Shown piece after piece: positions 48,201 to 59,013 of a DNA stretch of 64,000 nt (position 1 is the first letter of the stretch; every line of letters starts with the position of its first letter). The position numbers were made by a program, and so were the translations under genes. The notes beneath the pieces are model-generated. The model was not told the origin of the DNA, did not search any database, and was given only the letters and a program-made list of their open reading frames with translations. This DNA is from Panagrolaimus kolymaensis (Eukaryota; Nematoda; Chromadorea; Rhabditida; Panagrolaimidae), in assembly GCA_028622995.1 (NCBI GenBank), contig JAJQJQ010000052.1, positions 62,001-126,000 of the forward strand. Direction: 5' to 3'.

Positions 48201-51200
48201 CTTAAACTTTCGGAAGTACTACATAGAATTTTTTTTTCTATTAGATTTTCTCCAATTTTGCGTTACATAACCCAAAATCGTTGCGCAACACGCTACATAG
48301 CGGAGGACAATCCTCCAAAATCCTCCGACTTGCCCATGTATGATTCCAAATATTTGATGACAAAAGTAAATAAATTTGCAATTTGCAAAAACTTACCAAC
48401 CTTTTTTTAGTAAGGATGAACTTTGACTTTTGAACTTTTAACTTTTCCCAAAAATTGGCTGTAAAAATGAAAAAATAATTTTAGGTGTATTATATTTTTG
48501 GACCAACAAATTTTATTTAGACTGCTTCTAAATGAGTGAGTAAAACGCTAGCTAAAATTTAACAACAAAAAAATTGAATGAAAAAAAGACGTTTCAAATT
48601 TCGATGAACAAAAAAAAATGAAAGGAAACAAATAAAATAATGTTTCAAGCCAAAAAAAAAGCTGAGAAAAAAATTCGAAAAAGTCAAGTATTTTTTTAGT
48701 TTTTGTTTGGAAAAGAACTTTTTTCGCAGTTGATTTTGATTTTTTTAAGTTTTTTTTCTTTGGCTTATAATAACTTTTTAAAAGATAAAAAATTGCTTTT
48801 TTTTTTGTTTGGAAGAAAAAATATGAAAGAAACATATTTTTGCACTTTTGTGTTTATTAGTTCTCTTCCATATCCACTTAAAAGTTTAAAAAAAAGAAAG
48901 AAAGGGAATGGAAGCTATAGCTTCTTTCTTGCTGCGGACTTACTTTTCGTAAAAGAGGCGTTTTTTGCAAGCAAAAAAAATAGATTAAAAATAACTCAAA
49001 GCTAATAAGTCTTTGAATAACTTATTTTTTTCTTCTTTGATTCGGTTGTTTCCATGATTTTTTTTAAATTCCAAAAAAAACTGTTCTTTTTTTATTTCTT
49101 TCAAAAAGACATTATTGGTGTTTTAAAAAAAAAGTGTTCTTTTTCTTCCAAAAAACAAATCCCTTTCTGTTACTTTTCTTTAAACCCACTTCAAAAAAAA
49201 ACTTATTCTTCACTTTTACGTGTTTATTTTTTTTGCAAACTTTGTATTTTTAAATTAACTACTTTTTATGGATGTCTTTAAAAAAATTTGTTAGTTTTTT
49301 AAAGCTTTTTTTAATTTGAAAAAAAAGTTTTCTTGTTTTTTTTTGCAAACATAAAATAATAAATTTAAAAAAGTTTGTTTTAGGATTGGAAGATTTTTTC
49401 TCTATTTTCTCTTCTTTTTTTTTTATCTCTTTTAATCTGTTTTTTGGCCTTTTTTGGTATTGGTTCAAAAAAAAATAAAGAGAGAAAGTTTGTTCCAAAA
49501 AAAAAGAAGCTTTTTTTAAAAAACATATGAAATTTTGAGGCTTTGAAACTTTTAACTAGGGCTCTTAATAAGAAACTTTTTTTTTGATTTTGGTTTTTAG
49601 CCCGGTAAAATTTAAATAATCCTTCCTAAATTTTTAAAATTATTCTTAGTTGTTGTTTTTGCAGAAGAAAATTCTTTGATTCTAAAACCCAACAAAGCAA
49701 TTTTTTGATATAATTAAATTAATTTTCTCTCTTCCTTTTTTTTTGAAAACCATCATTACCGTTTTTTGATGATGCCATTCCCTCCATTTTTTATTTTTTT
49801 ACTGTCATTTAAAATAAAATTAATGATTATTTTTGTGGCATCCAAAAAAAACCAAAGAATAAAAAAAAATAAAAAATCTTTTTTAATCTTGTCTTAATTC
49901 CTTTTTTTTTTCGAATCTTTTGTTTCACTTTTATTTATTCCTTATTTTTTCGTGTGCTTTTTGCTGCCCAAAAAAAAAAACAGAAGCAAAGGAAAGCAAA
50001 AAAACATGATGACTGACGCCGCCGCGACTAAAGGCGAAGCAGCAATGGAATTTTCGATTTGATTAGAGTTTTTTATTTTTTCTGATGTCTTTTTTTTGTT
50101 GCTCAAAAAATGGAATTGTTTTTAAATTGCTTTTGGGATTTTGCTGCCCTTTATTCTTTATTTTCATTTACTCTTGTTTTATTTTTATTTTTAAAGGATT
50201 GGTATATTAGTTGTTGTTGGGACGAGGAAGTTGGTTGATAAAAATAAACTTTAAAAAAAAATAATGGTTTGGAATCGTCGACATGCTTCATCATCATTGT
50301 ATTCTGAAAAGGTAAGATCACTCATTCACTAGTTTTTAAGATTGCCTGTCAGAAAATGATTTTTAATTAACCAAAAAATTGATTTTATATATCTTTGATT
50401 TCTTGCTTCAGAAAAATTGCAAAAATGTAAAAATAAAAAATTATAAGTTTTTGAGAATGAAATTTTTTGTTGGATCCAAGAATATATCAACCATATCTTT
50501 CATTGTGTTTTGGTTTATAAGAAAAAATCCATTTGCACCGAAAATATTGGAACGCCGTCACTCACGTTTTTCTTCTTCTTGCTAATTTATTTTTTGTAAT
50601 GCTTCATTGCAAACATTTTTTCTTTCTTCTTTCTTTTTTATTCTTCTTCAGTACTTTGCTCTAATTACTTACTTAATAAGCAAACTCACTCACTCATTCT
50701 TTCTTTTTTTAACAACTCTCAATATTTTATTTTTATTTATTTATTTCTGGAAAAAATAATAAAAATTCATTTCTTTCTTTTCTTTTTTTGGTGATCTTTC
50801 CTTTTCTGGCTGCTTCAAGTTGTTTTTCCCACATGAGTCATATTACTCTTGGCTTTTAGATAACTCAGAAAAAATAGATTACAGCATAAAAAACACAAAA
50901 CGTGACCTGCTTTTTCTTGCCTGACTTTTTTTCCGCTAAATTTTTACAACAAAAAAAAAGTTAAATGAATTTATTATTTTAAAGTTTTTTTGCTTTGTTT
51001 TTTTTTACTCGATTGAATTCGATTAGAGTAGCAAGAACAACGACGACGTGACGACGACGACAGCTTACTTGCTTACTTTTATTTTAACATTTCCATCAAA
51101 ATAAAAGAGGTCGAAAGACATTAAAAAAGGATTTACTCAATTTCTTATAAAACACGAGAAATAAAAATGAGGAAAGAAAAAAAACAATTGGATGGTCAAT

Positions 51201-54200
51201 GAAGGAAGAAGAAAAAAATAAATAAGAGAAAGCAGCGGAAATTAAGTTTTTGTTGAAAAAACTCGAAGAAAACATGTGATGATTATTTACAGTAACTTTG
51301 TAGAGAATTTTATTATCACAGTAACACGTGATTTGAGGAAATTTATAGAATTATTTATTTTATTTTAAAAGTTCAAACAAATAATTCCAAAAATATTAGA
51401 ACAAAAAAATCTTAAAATGTTTTTGAAAAAATGGTATTAAAATTTTATAAAACTGAATGAAAATTTGCACAAAAGAAAAAATTCATAGAACTTATTTTTG
51501 ATCTTTTACAACAAAAAATATTTATAGGCAGCTCCATATTTCCTTCATGTTGCTATGGTAATTGCAGTTGGAGCATATGTTATATTGGGTGCATTAGCTA
51601 TTCGATCCATAGAAGCTACACCAAGGACGAGTGGATTTGATGCGGGTTATGCAACTAAAGTAAGCCTTTGAAAAAATTTTAATGTCGAGATTTTTGGCTT
51701 AAATTTTTTAGGAAGAAAGGCTGCATTTGGCTCGACAACAAATGCTCCATAAAAATTCAACATATTCTCGACCAACACAATCTCAACAACCTCAAAAACG
51801 ATCATCCGAAACCATTTTGCCGAGGGTTAAACGAAAAGCAGCAAGTAAGTGCCTTATTTAATTTTAAATTTAATTTTTGGGGTTATTTATTTTTTTATTT
51901 AATCGATCCATCTTTCATTTTTTCAGTGCTTCGATCTCGTCGATGCGTGGTCACAGCGTTGAGAAAAATATCAGAATTATCAAAATGTGATAAAAATTCA
52001 TTAACGAAAAATTTAATGTTCGAATTAGATGAATGTTATGAAGATGATATACGAAATCTAGTGCGTCGATCACAAAATGAAGAACAACCATTGCCAAAAT
52101 CTTTTATTCCTATTTCAACACCAAAGCCAACCACCACCATTAAAGGCGAAACATCATTACCGGCGGCAGAAGAAGAAATAGAATGGATTTATTGGTCGAT
52201 GACGGATGCAATATTATTTTGTTTTACAGTTATTACAACTATTGGTTGGTTTTTTAAAAAGCACAAAATTTCACAAAAAGTTAACCGAAAGTTTTTAACT
52301 CAAAAAAAAATTTGATTCCATAAATTTGGTTAAATTTAACAAAAAAAAAAAACAAACCTTGCTATTTTTTTTTGGAACTTTTCAATTTCATGTCGAAAAT
52401 CTAGGTTACAGACTTTTTATTTTACACAAAATCAAACTTTCTTCTCCACATTTATTTTCTTAGAAAACGTTTTTTTTTACAATTGTATTTCAAAAGAAAA
52501 AAAACTTATTTTTTTTTGTCTCAATAATAAATAACAGACAGACATGGAGGAGATATTATCTCATCTCCTCTTCTTTTTTGTTGTTGTTTGTTACGTAAAA
52601 TGTAAAAAATTTTGATGATGGGAGAAACTAACTAGCCTGTCATTCAATATTTTTCACATATATGCATATGCAGATGATGACGTTCAAATTTTTTTTTATT
52701 CTTTTGGGATTTTACGTCGTCAAAAAACCTTATTTTTTGTTTTTGTTTTCATGATCGATTACTAAATTTGGAAATTTTCAAAAATATTAAAAAACAAACT
52801 TTTTTTTAATCTTTTTTTTTGATTTTGCAAAAAAAAAAGAAAAAGTCCTAAATTTTAAATTTGCTTTACTTAATTTTAATAATCATTCTTGAAGGTTATG
52901 GAAATGTTGCTCCACAAAAAGTTGAAGGCCAATTATTTGTTATTTTTTATGGCCTCTTTGGTGTTCCATTCACAATGGTGGTAATAGCAAATTTGGGAAA
53001 ATTTTTAGCTGAAATGTTGGATACTTGGATAAAACCCTTTCGAATGCTATTTAAAAAAATTCATAATAAATTATGTAATAAACGAAATAAAAAATTTTTA
53101 TCGTCATCAAAAATTAAAAATAAAAGCAATCATCATCGTTCCAAAATGATTTATTCAAATAATGGAAATTTACCTAATGGCAATAATGCCCCCGCCGCCG
53201 CCGCAGTTAATAAACATGTTTCATTTCAAGATTCAATCGATGAAAATGAAAGTATTATTGAAACCATCGATCATGAAAGTGGCAGTGGCACAAATGAAAG
53301 CAGTCATATTCCTGTTTCAGCCAAAAATGGAATAAATGGATTAAATGGAAATGGTGAAAATGAAAGTAATTTTTATAATGAAGCTGAAGAAGAGGAATAT
53401 GAAGATTATGAAGATATCATCGACGACGAAGAAGCAGACGATGAAAATGAAGCAGACGATGAAGAAGAGGAGGATGAAGCAACACATAAAAATGCTGCAT
53501 CATTATTCATTTGTTTTGTATTATATTTAATTATTGGTTCAGTTATTATTGCATCATATGAACCTGAAATGGATGTATTTAAAGCAATTTATTATACTTT
53601 TGTTTCGCTTACTACTATTGGATTGGGTGATGTAGTGCCGAAAAGGTTAGTCCAAAGAAAAATTTAAACAAAATAAAATCTGAATTTGATAAAGTTTTGA
53701 TCTAAAAAAGTTTTAAAAAATTCTAAAAAAATTGCGTTGATTTTCAGTGAATCATATTTGGCTTTTACTCTTATTTACATTGCCATTGGTTTGGCATTAA
53801 CTACTATCGCCATTGAAATTGCCTCAGATTATCTTAAAAAATTGCATTATTTTGGTAGAAAAATGGAAAATGTTGGGAATGTACAAATTTGGTTTGGTGG
53901 AAAAAAGTAAGCTTAAAATTTAAATAAAACTTCCATTATCGTGGGAAGAATTTAAATAATAAATTTTTAGATTAACCATGAATCAATTAGTTAAAAATTT
54001 GGGTGATCAATTTAATTTACCCGTGGATGAATTACATAATTTAAATTTGGATCAATTTGTTGATAATGCCATTAAAGTGGAAGAGGGCGAACTTCCATCC
54101 TTGAGAAATCCAGATTGGCCATATGGAATAAAACCCATATTTATTACTGATTTTAAAGATGCATTTCGAGATGGTTCAGTTATTTATGCGGATGAAGATG

Positions 54201-54337
54201 AAAGATATATTATTTATTCATATGCAAAAGGATTATATGAAAAAATTATTCCTCGTGCATTGCCGCCACAAATTGTGGCAGGATTGAAACCTCCTCCTTC
54301 ACCGATGAGGCAGCAGCCGCCGCATAAGAAAAAATAA
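45117..54337 (+). CDS. Two-pore-domain (TWK/K2P) potassium channel with alternative first exons
   Basis: Common exons 51528-51659, 51712-51844, 51927-52244, 52895-53645, 53748-53906, 53971-54337, preceded by one of three phase-0 first exons (45117-45236, 46937-47005, 50264-50311). With the first, 1980 nt, 659 aa. M1 is FLHVAMVIAVGAYVILGALA. A long extracellular loop contains Cys (RRCVV, LSKCDK, DECYED). Pore 1 is TVITTIG|YGNVAP (split by intron), M2 FYGLFGVPFTMVVIANLGKF, M3 FICFVLYLIIGSVIIASYE, pore 2 VSLTTIGLGDVVP and M4 LAFTLIYIAIGLALTTIAIE. TIGYG/TIGLG are K+-selectivity filters. K2P dimers carry background K+ leak at the plasma membrane. The M2-M3 cytosolic loop is unusually long, with an acidic run (EEEEYEDYEDIIDDEE). 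The C-terminus is Pro-rich. Confidence 0.92.
46937..47005 (+). CDS. K2P alternative first exon b (23 codons)
   Basis: MVYCNGIVKIWDNFKQNFTQ ... ending WIE before GTAAGT, phase 0. A different N-terminus from exons a and c. Confidence 0.6.
48096..48350. mobile_element. hAT-like MITE in K2P intron, 8-bp target duplication
   Basis: Element 48104-48342 (239 bp) with inverted ends CATACATGGGCA and TGCCCATGTATG, flanked by perfect 8-bp duplications ATTCCAAA (48096-48103 and 48343-48350). The interior has GC-richer patches (GCGGAGGACAATCCTCC) and no transposase. The 8-bp duplications support a hAT-type origin. Confidence 0.8.
50264..50311 (+). CDS. K2P alternative first exon c (16 codons)
   Basis: MVWNRRHASSSLYSEK before GTAAGA, phase 0; the closest of the three to the common exons. 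Basic, Ser-rich. Confidence 0.6.
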
Positions 54338-55448
54338 TACCAAATAAAAAATTTGGTAGTGAAAATAAAAAAAAATTTAGGCGCATTTTTGTTGTTTTTA
54401 TAAATATTATTATATGTAGCTTTAAATGATTTTATTATTTTTAAAAAATGCTTTTTTGGTTTTAAAATATCTGAAAGAAAAAAAAAGTTGCTCAATAAAA
54501 AATAAATACCGTAATTATTATTTTATACTTTTTGTTTAGATACATAAAAAAATGTTCTCTTCCAAAAAAAGCTAAATGCAGATGTAAGTGATAAAACAAA
54601 GATAGCAACCTAAAAAAAATTCACTTATTTATTTATCTCGAGAAAAAAATAAACAAAAACATGCAAATAAACAATTAATAATTTTCTTTAACTTCAATGC
54701 ATTCCCGACATGTTGCATTATAAATATATATTTTGAATCTTTTGATGTGATATTTAGCAATGAAGTATCAACCATTTTAAAACCCCTTTTTTGGTTATGA
54801 AAATAATTATAAATTAATTCTAATAAAACTTTTAAAATGTTATTGCTAAAAAATTTGGGATAACGCAAACTTTCGAAGTTATTACTTTTTAAAAATGGCT
54901 TCTCATAAAAAAGATAAAATTAAATATTCAAAAAATTAATATTTTTTTGTTTCAAAAAAAAAGAGGGAAAGCAATGTTGTCGATTTTTTCAAATCAATAG
55001 TAGTTTCCTTATCTTTGCTTTCTTGATTTCTTTAGTTTCCATTAAAAAATGAAATAAAGGAAAAACCTTCGCATATTTTTTGATAAACCAAGCTTCGACC
55101 AAACTTTTCATATTTTTATTTTAGCTTTTAATGAAGAGTAAAAAAAACAAAAAATAAAAGTAACAGAATAATTTATTTATCCATAATTTCAGTTTGTATG
55201 TTTTACAATTAAAAATACCACGAAAAAAATTTAACAAATCAATAAGCAAAAAAAAGATAATAAAATAACAGAAATATTTTTTTTATAAACAATCAAATTA
55301 AAATTTAATTAAAAACTTTAAAGCAAAAAATGCAATAAAAATGGAATAGAGCGCTCAATTAATTATTGCCTGTATTTTTATTTTGTTGAAATCAAAGAAT
55401 TTGAAACTAAATTGAATCATAATCATTTTTATCCAGATACTTACATAC
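54338..55448. other. Intergenic region
   Basis: Mostly AT-rich. A minus-strand open stretch at about 54700-54890 (FFSNNILKVLLELIYNYFHN) looks mildly protein-like but lacks a frame-consistent start, end or known domain. Confidence 0.4.
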
Positions 55449-56267
55449 TTAATTTATATAAACATCTAATTCATTTTTCGTGAAAGTATTATCCACAGCC
55501 GATTGTAAAGTTGTTCGAAAAATTTCTGCATTATCCATTTTAAAAACAAATCGAAAATATGATTTTATATTTGCGTTTGCATTCTTTTTAATAAAATTGC
55601 ATAAAAGTGAAACATCCGTGCTGATTTCCAAGTTGTAAAGATAAAAACAAAAATGTTCAAATTTTGAATTAAAATTAAGAGCATTCATATTTTCAAAAAT
55701 TTTGTTACTGAAAATTTCATTTTTGCATTCAAAATCAAAACTTTCAATCATTGAAACTTTTGAAAGAATTTTATCACATGAAAGTATTTTTCCATTATTC
55801 CCATCCTCCATAATTTCTGAATCAACAAAAATAAAGTTTGTTATATTTCCGCCATTTAAAAGAAAATCAAATTCAGCCATAGTCAATTTTTGATCCAAAA
55901 TCATTAAATTTCGAAGATTGCAACGATAAATATTTTTTGCAATTAACTTTGAAGGATATTTGTCGCAGATTTCAAATCCATTAACCAGCCAATATTTGAA
56001 ACGAATGAGATAAGTATTTTTGTGAGATACAATATCCATAACAACTAAATTTTCACTCAAACATGATACATAATTATTAACGACGATTATTTTATTTTGA
56101 ATAAAAAAATATTTGCAAGTTTTTTGAAGGTTCACAAGTCCATTTGGCGAAATGGGATTTTGAGTGATGTAAGAAATAATTCCAAATGGTAAAGAAAAAT
56201 ATTGTCGGCGAGAAGAAGGTTGATCGAAAGTCTTTGGATTTGGATGAATAAATTTATCAGGAATCAT
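55449..56267 (-). CDS. Single-exon F-box-like protein (copy 2)
   Basis: Intact 272-aa ORF, start MIPDKFIHPNPKTF. The first about 70 residues, including the F-box-like segment (FSLPFGIISYITQNPISPNG, LQKTCKYFF), are almost the same as in the copies at 5575 and 56593. The remaining three quarters are much more divergent (for example VNNYVSCLSENLVVMDIVSH). It is head-to-head with the copy at 56593, 325 bp apart. Conserved F-box-like part plus variable remainder fits an adaptor family diversifying in its target-binding part (inference). Confidence 0.75.
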   Translation of the reverse strand: MIPDKFIHPNPKTFDQPSSRRQYFSLPFGIISYITQNPISPNGLVNLQKTCKYFFIQNKIIVVNNYVSCLSENLVVMDIVSHKNTYLIRFKYWLVNGFEICDKYPSKLIAKNIYRCNLRNLMILDQKLTMAEFDFLLNGGNITNFIFVDSEIMEDGNNGKILSCDKILSKVSMIESFDFECKNEIFSNKIFENMNALNFNSKFEHFCFYLYNLEISTDVSLLCNFIKKNANANIKSYFRFVFKMDNAEIFRTTLQSAVDNTFTKNELDVYIN

Positions 56268-56339
56268 TTTCTTGTTGTTTGCATAAAAAAAGAATTATGA
56301 AAATCAAATATTCACAATTTTCTTGGCTTTTTTTTCTGC

Positions 56340-57429
56340 ATGGATTATTTTTGTTATTTGTTATGGCAACGATGACCTTAAAGTTATTGGAGAAATACCT
56401 TTCCATAAATAATTATGCTTGAGGATACTCTTTATTTTATTATTTTCTAATGAAAATAACCAAAATTGGAACAACAAAAAAAATTGTCTTCGTTTTGTTT
56501 CTTTTTTTTTGATAAATCTTTAACAATTTTATGATCTCCGGTGCTTTTATTCACAAATTTTTATTAATTTCTTATTTTTTTATTATTTAAAAATGATTCC
56601 TGATAAATTTATTCATCCAAATCCAAAAACTTTCGATGACCGTCCTTCTCGCCGCCAATATTTTTCTTTACCATTTGGAATTATTTCTTACATCACTCAA
56701 AATCCCATTTCGCCAAATGGGCTTTTGAACCTTCAAAAAACTTGCAAATATTTTTTTACTCAAAATAAAATTGTCGTCGTTGACACACATATGGAATATG
56801 AAAAAGATTATTTATGTGATGCTATTAATATACATGGAATGGAGCAAGAACAAAAATATTATTTTAATGATTTTAAATATTGGCTTGCAAAAAGTTTTTA
56901 CATTTTAGGTAAAAATGTATCTGGAATTTCAAAAAATATTTATCGATGCACTCTTGAAAGATTGAACCTTCATAATGTGAAATTATTGGAAAATGAGTTT
57001 GATTTCTTTTTGAATGGTGGCAAAATAATTTCTCTGGAATTAATTCAAGTTAAAATTTACAAAAACGAAAAAAGGAATAGTTATATTTCGATTGATAAAA
57101 TACTTGGAAAAGCATTGAATTGTAAAAGTTTTTATTATAATTGTGAAAATGAAATATTTATTTCTGAAATTTTATTGAACTTAAACTCATTGGAATTTAA
57201 TTTTAAATTTTCATATTTCCGGTTGTTTATGTTTACCATAAATCCAAATACTGATATTTTATTATTATGTGATTTTATTAAAAAGAATGCAGACTTCAGA
57301 AGTAATTTTAGTTTTTGGTTTAATCAAGATGCAGAAATTTATCGATCCACTTTCAATGTTGCTGTTAAAAAATTGACTCAAACTTGGCGAAAATTACAAC
57401 CAGGGCCACCTCGTGTGTATGTGCATTAA
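56340..57429. repeat. Right copy of inverted block 2
   Basis: Mirror of about 5575-6690: an F-box-like gene plus about 250 bp of its upstream sequence. Confidence 0.75.
56593..57429 (+). CDS. Single-exon F-box-like protein (copy 3)
   Basis: Intact 278-aa ORF, mirror paralogue of 5575-6420, differing by scattered substitutions (for example DRPSRRQ for DPPSRRQ, FTQNK for FIKNK) and a different C-terminus (WRKLQPGPPRVYVH). Same F-box-like segment at residues 22-65. It shares a divergent 325-bp promoter region with the copy at 55449-56267. Confidence 0.75.
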   Translation: MIPDKFIHPNPKTFDDRPSRRQYFSLPFGIISYITQNPISPNGLLNLQKTCKYFFTQNKIVVVDTHMEYEKDYLCDAINIHGMEQEQKYYFNDFKYWLAKSFYILGKNVSGISKNIYRCTLERLNLHNVKLLENEFDFFLNGGKIISLELIQVKIYKNEKRNSYISIDKILGKALNCKSFYYNCENEIFISEILLNLNSLEFNFKFSYFRLFMFTINPNTDILLLCDFIKKNADFRSNFSFWFNQDAEIYRSTFNVAVKKLTQTWRKLQPGPPRVYVH

Positions 57430-57787
57430 AATATTTAAAAATACATTTTCTATGTTTTTACCTTTTTTATGTGTCGTTTTTTCCAATACGCCTGCGACAT
57501 CAAATCCGGCCACAATAAATAAAACTGTTTCACATCATTCGGATTTTGTAAAATTAAATTTAGAAAAAATGATTATTTTTTTATCAATTTTTAGGCAACC
57601 CTAAATTTCGGAATACGATACAAAAAAATATGTAAATTTTATTTTTATTAGTTGAAACAAAGAGTTTAGTTACATTTTCTCTTGTTATTGCTTTCATTTT
57701 GTCATTCATTTCGTTTTCATTCATTGGTGTTGTTGTTGTTCTTGCTCGTCGTCGTCATCAAATCGAAGAAGAAGAAAAGAAAAAAGA

Positions 57788-58288
57788 ATGTGGTTGAAAT
57801 TATTCCTGCTTTTTTCCATCCTTTCAATATCAAGCTGTCGTTATTATGTCAATGATGATGAAAATAATAAAAATGGTTTAAATTCAAAAAACAACAATAA
57901 TAATAATGAATTTATTTCTTCTCAACATCAAAATGGTCAAGGTGGCTTCGTCGATGACGCAAAAATGTTTGATGCTTCTCCTGCTCATCATGAAATTATG
58001 AATTCAATCAAAGCTGCTGCTCATGATGATACTGCTTCTGATGCCATTGAAATCCAACATCAACAAGAACAACAATATGGTCGTGTCAAAAGAGATTATA
58101 GAGATGATGAAAAATGGCATGAAAAAGCAGAACGATGGACTATAACATTTATTATGCTTGCAATTGTTCTTCCTATTGTAATATGTTGCATTATCATTTG
58201 CATTATTGCTGTTATCATTTTCTTATGTACGAGAGCTGCTAAACCTCCACCTCCACAACAACAACCAATTATCATTCAACGTTATTAA
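57788..58288 (+). CDS. Small single-pass membrane protein precursor
   Basis: Single exon, 166 aa. Signal peptide MWLKLFLLFSILSISSC. A low-complexity Asn/His/Gln-rich region of about 85 residues ends in a dibasic, furin-like site (GRVKRDY). A strongly hydrophobic helix (FIMLAIVLPIVICCIIICII) and a Pro/Gln-rich tail (PPPPQQQPIIIQRY) follow. A GTTAGT...TTTTTTTAG pair just after the stop (58295-58354) may be a 3'UTR intron. It lies in the part of the right arm that has no mirror. The tail resembles that of the small protein at 63516. Function unknown. Confidence 0.65.
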   Translation: MWLKLFLLFSILSISSCRYYVNDDENNKNGLNSKNNNNNNEFISSQHQNGQGGFVDDAKMFDASPAHHEIMNSIKAAAHDDTASDAIEIQHQQEQQYGRVKRDYRDDEKWHEKAERWTITFIMLAIVLPIVICCIIICIIAVIIFLCTRAAKPPPPQQQPIIIQRY

Positions 58289-58934
58289 ACATAAGGTTAG
58301 TTTTTTATTTTTAATATTGATTCTTCTTTATAATGATTCTGTTGTTTTTTTTAGGTTTATTCTTCATCCATCGATCAAGCTTCAAAAATGTATGAATGAA
58401 TGATTTATAAATTTTATGATTATTTATGTATGTATTTTTGTATTAACTTATGTGTCAATAAATGATAAATCAATAAATGTGTGTAATCAACTATGTATGT
58501 TAGCTGTAAAAGTTAAGAAGCTGCATGGATTTAAAAAGCATAACTGAGATTGAAAAAAAGACTCCTCTGGGCATGAAATATCCTGATTCATTAATCGCCC
58601 GTAGTTCCAATGCAATTAGAGAGATAAAGGCGTTGGTTGTAAAGTTGCTAAAGTTAATCCAGGAGAAGAAAATATGTTTTTACACCAGTGATTTGTTTGT
58701 TTATGGAAAGGAGGAAGAAAACTGATGTTAGTGATTACAAATACAATGCGTAATACAAAATTATTGCTTTCTGAAAAAAGGATGCAAAAATTCATAAACA
58801 ATGATCCGAGGCTAATGCGTTTGAGGAAGTAAATAAAAAAAGGCATGCGGCAAATCTTTGACTTTCCTCCAATTAAAAGAAAATGTTATTGTTGTCATGA
58901 TTAATCAAAATATAAAATAATATTTATACAAAAA
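58289..58934. other. Spacer between inverted blocks on the right side
   Basis: No supported gene. An isolated ORF at about 58525-58725 has plausible composition but no homology or exon signals that I can recognise. Confidence 0.35.
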
Positions 58935-59013
58935 CCAAAACTATTCGGTAACATATTTATTCAATACATATATAAGAGAAAAACCGAAAAAAATACGAAC
59001 AAAAACAATTAAT

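Noticed and set aside
44476..49498. Many Phe/Lys-rich ORFs in the K2P introns and upstream
   Set aside because: Products of homopolymer-rich AT sequence; none has protein-like composition or exon signals apart from the three first exons listed.
54629..54868. 79-aa minus-strand ORF
   Set aside because: Possible fragment of a diverged gene, but no frame-consistent start or recognisable domain.
58525..58725. 66-aa ORF MDLKSITEIEKKTPLG...
   Set aside because: Reasonable composition but no signal, domain, intron or paralogue; left as unsupported.
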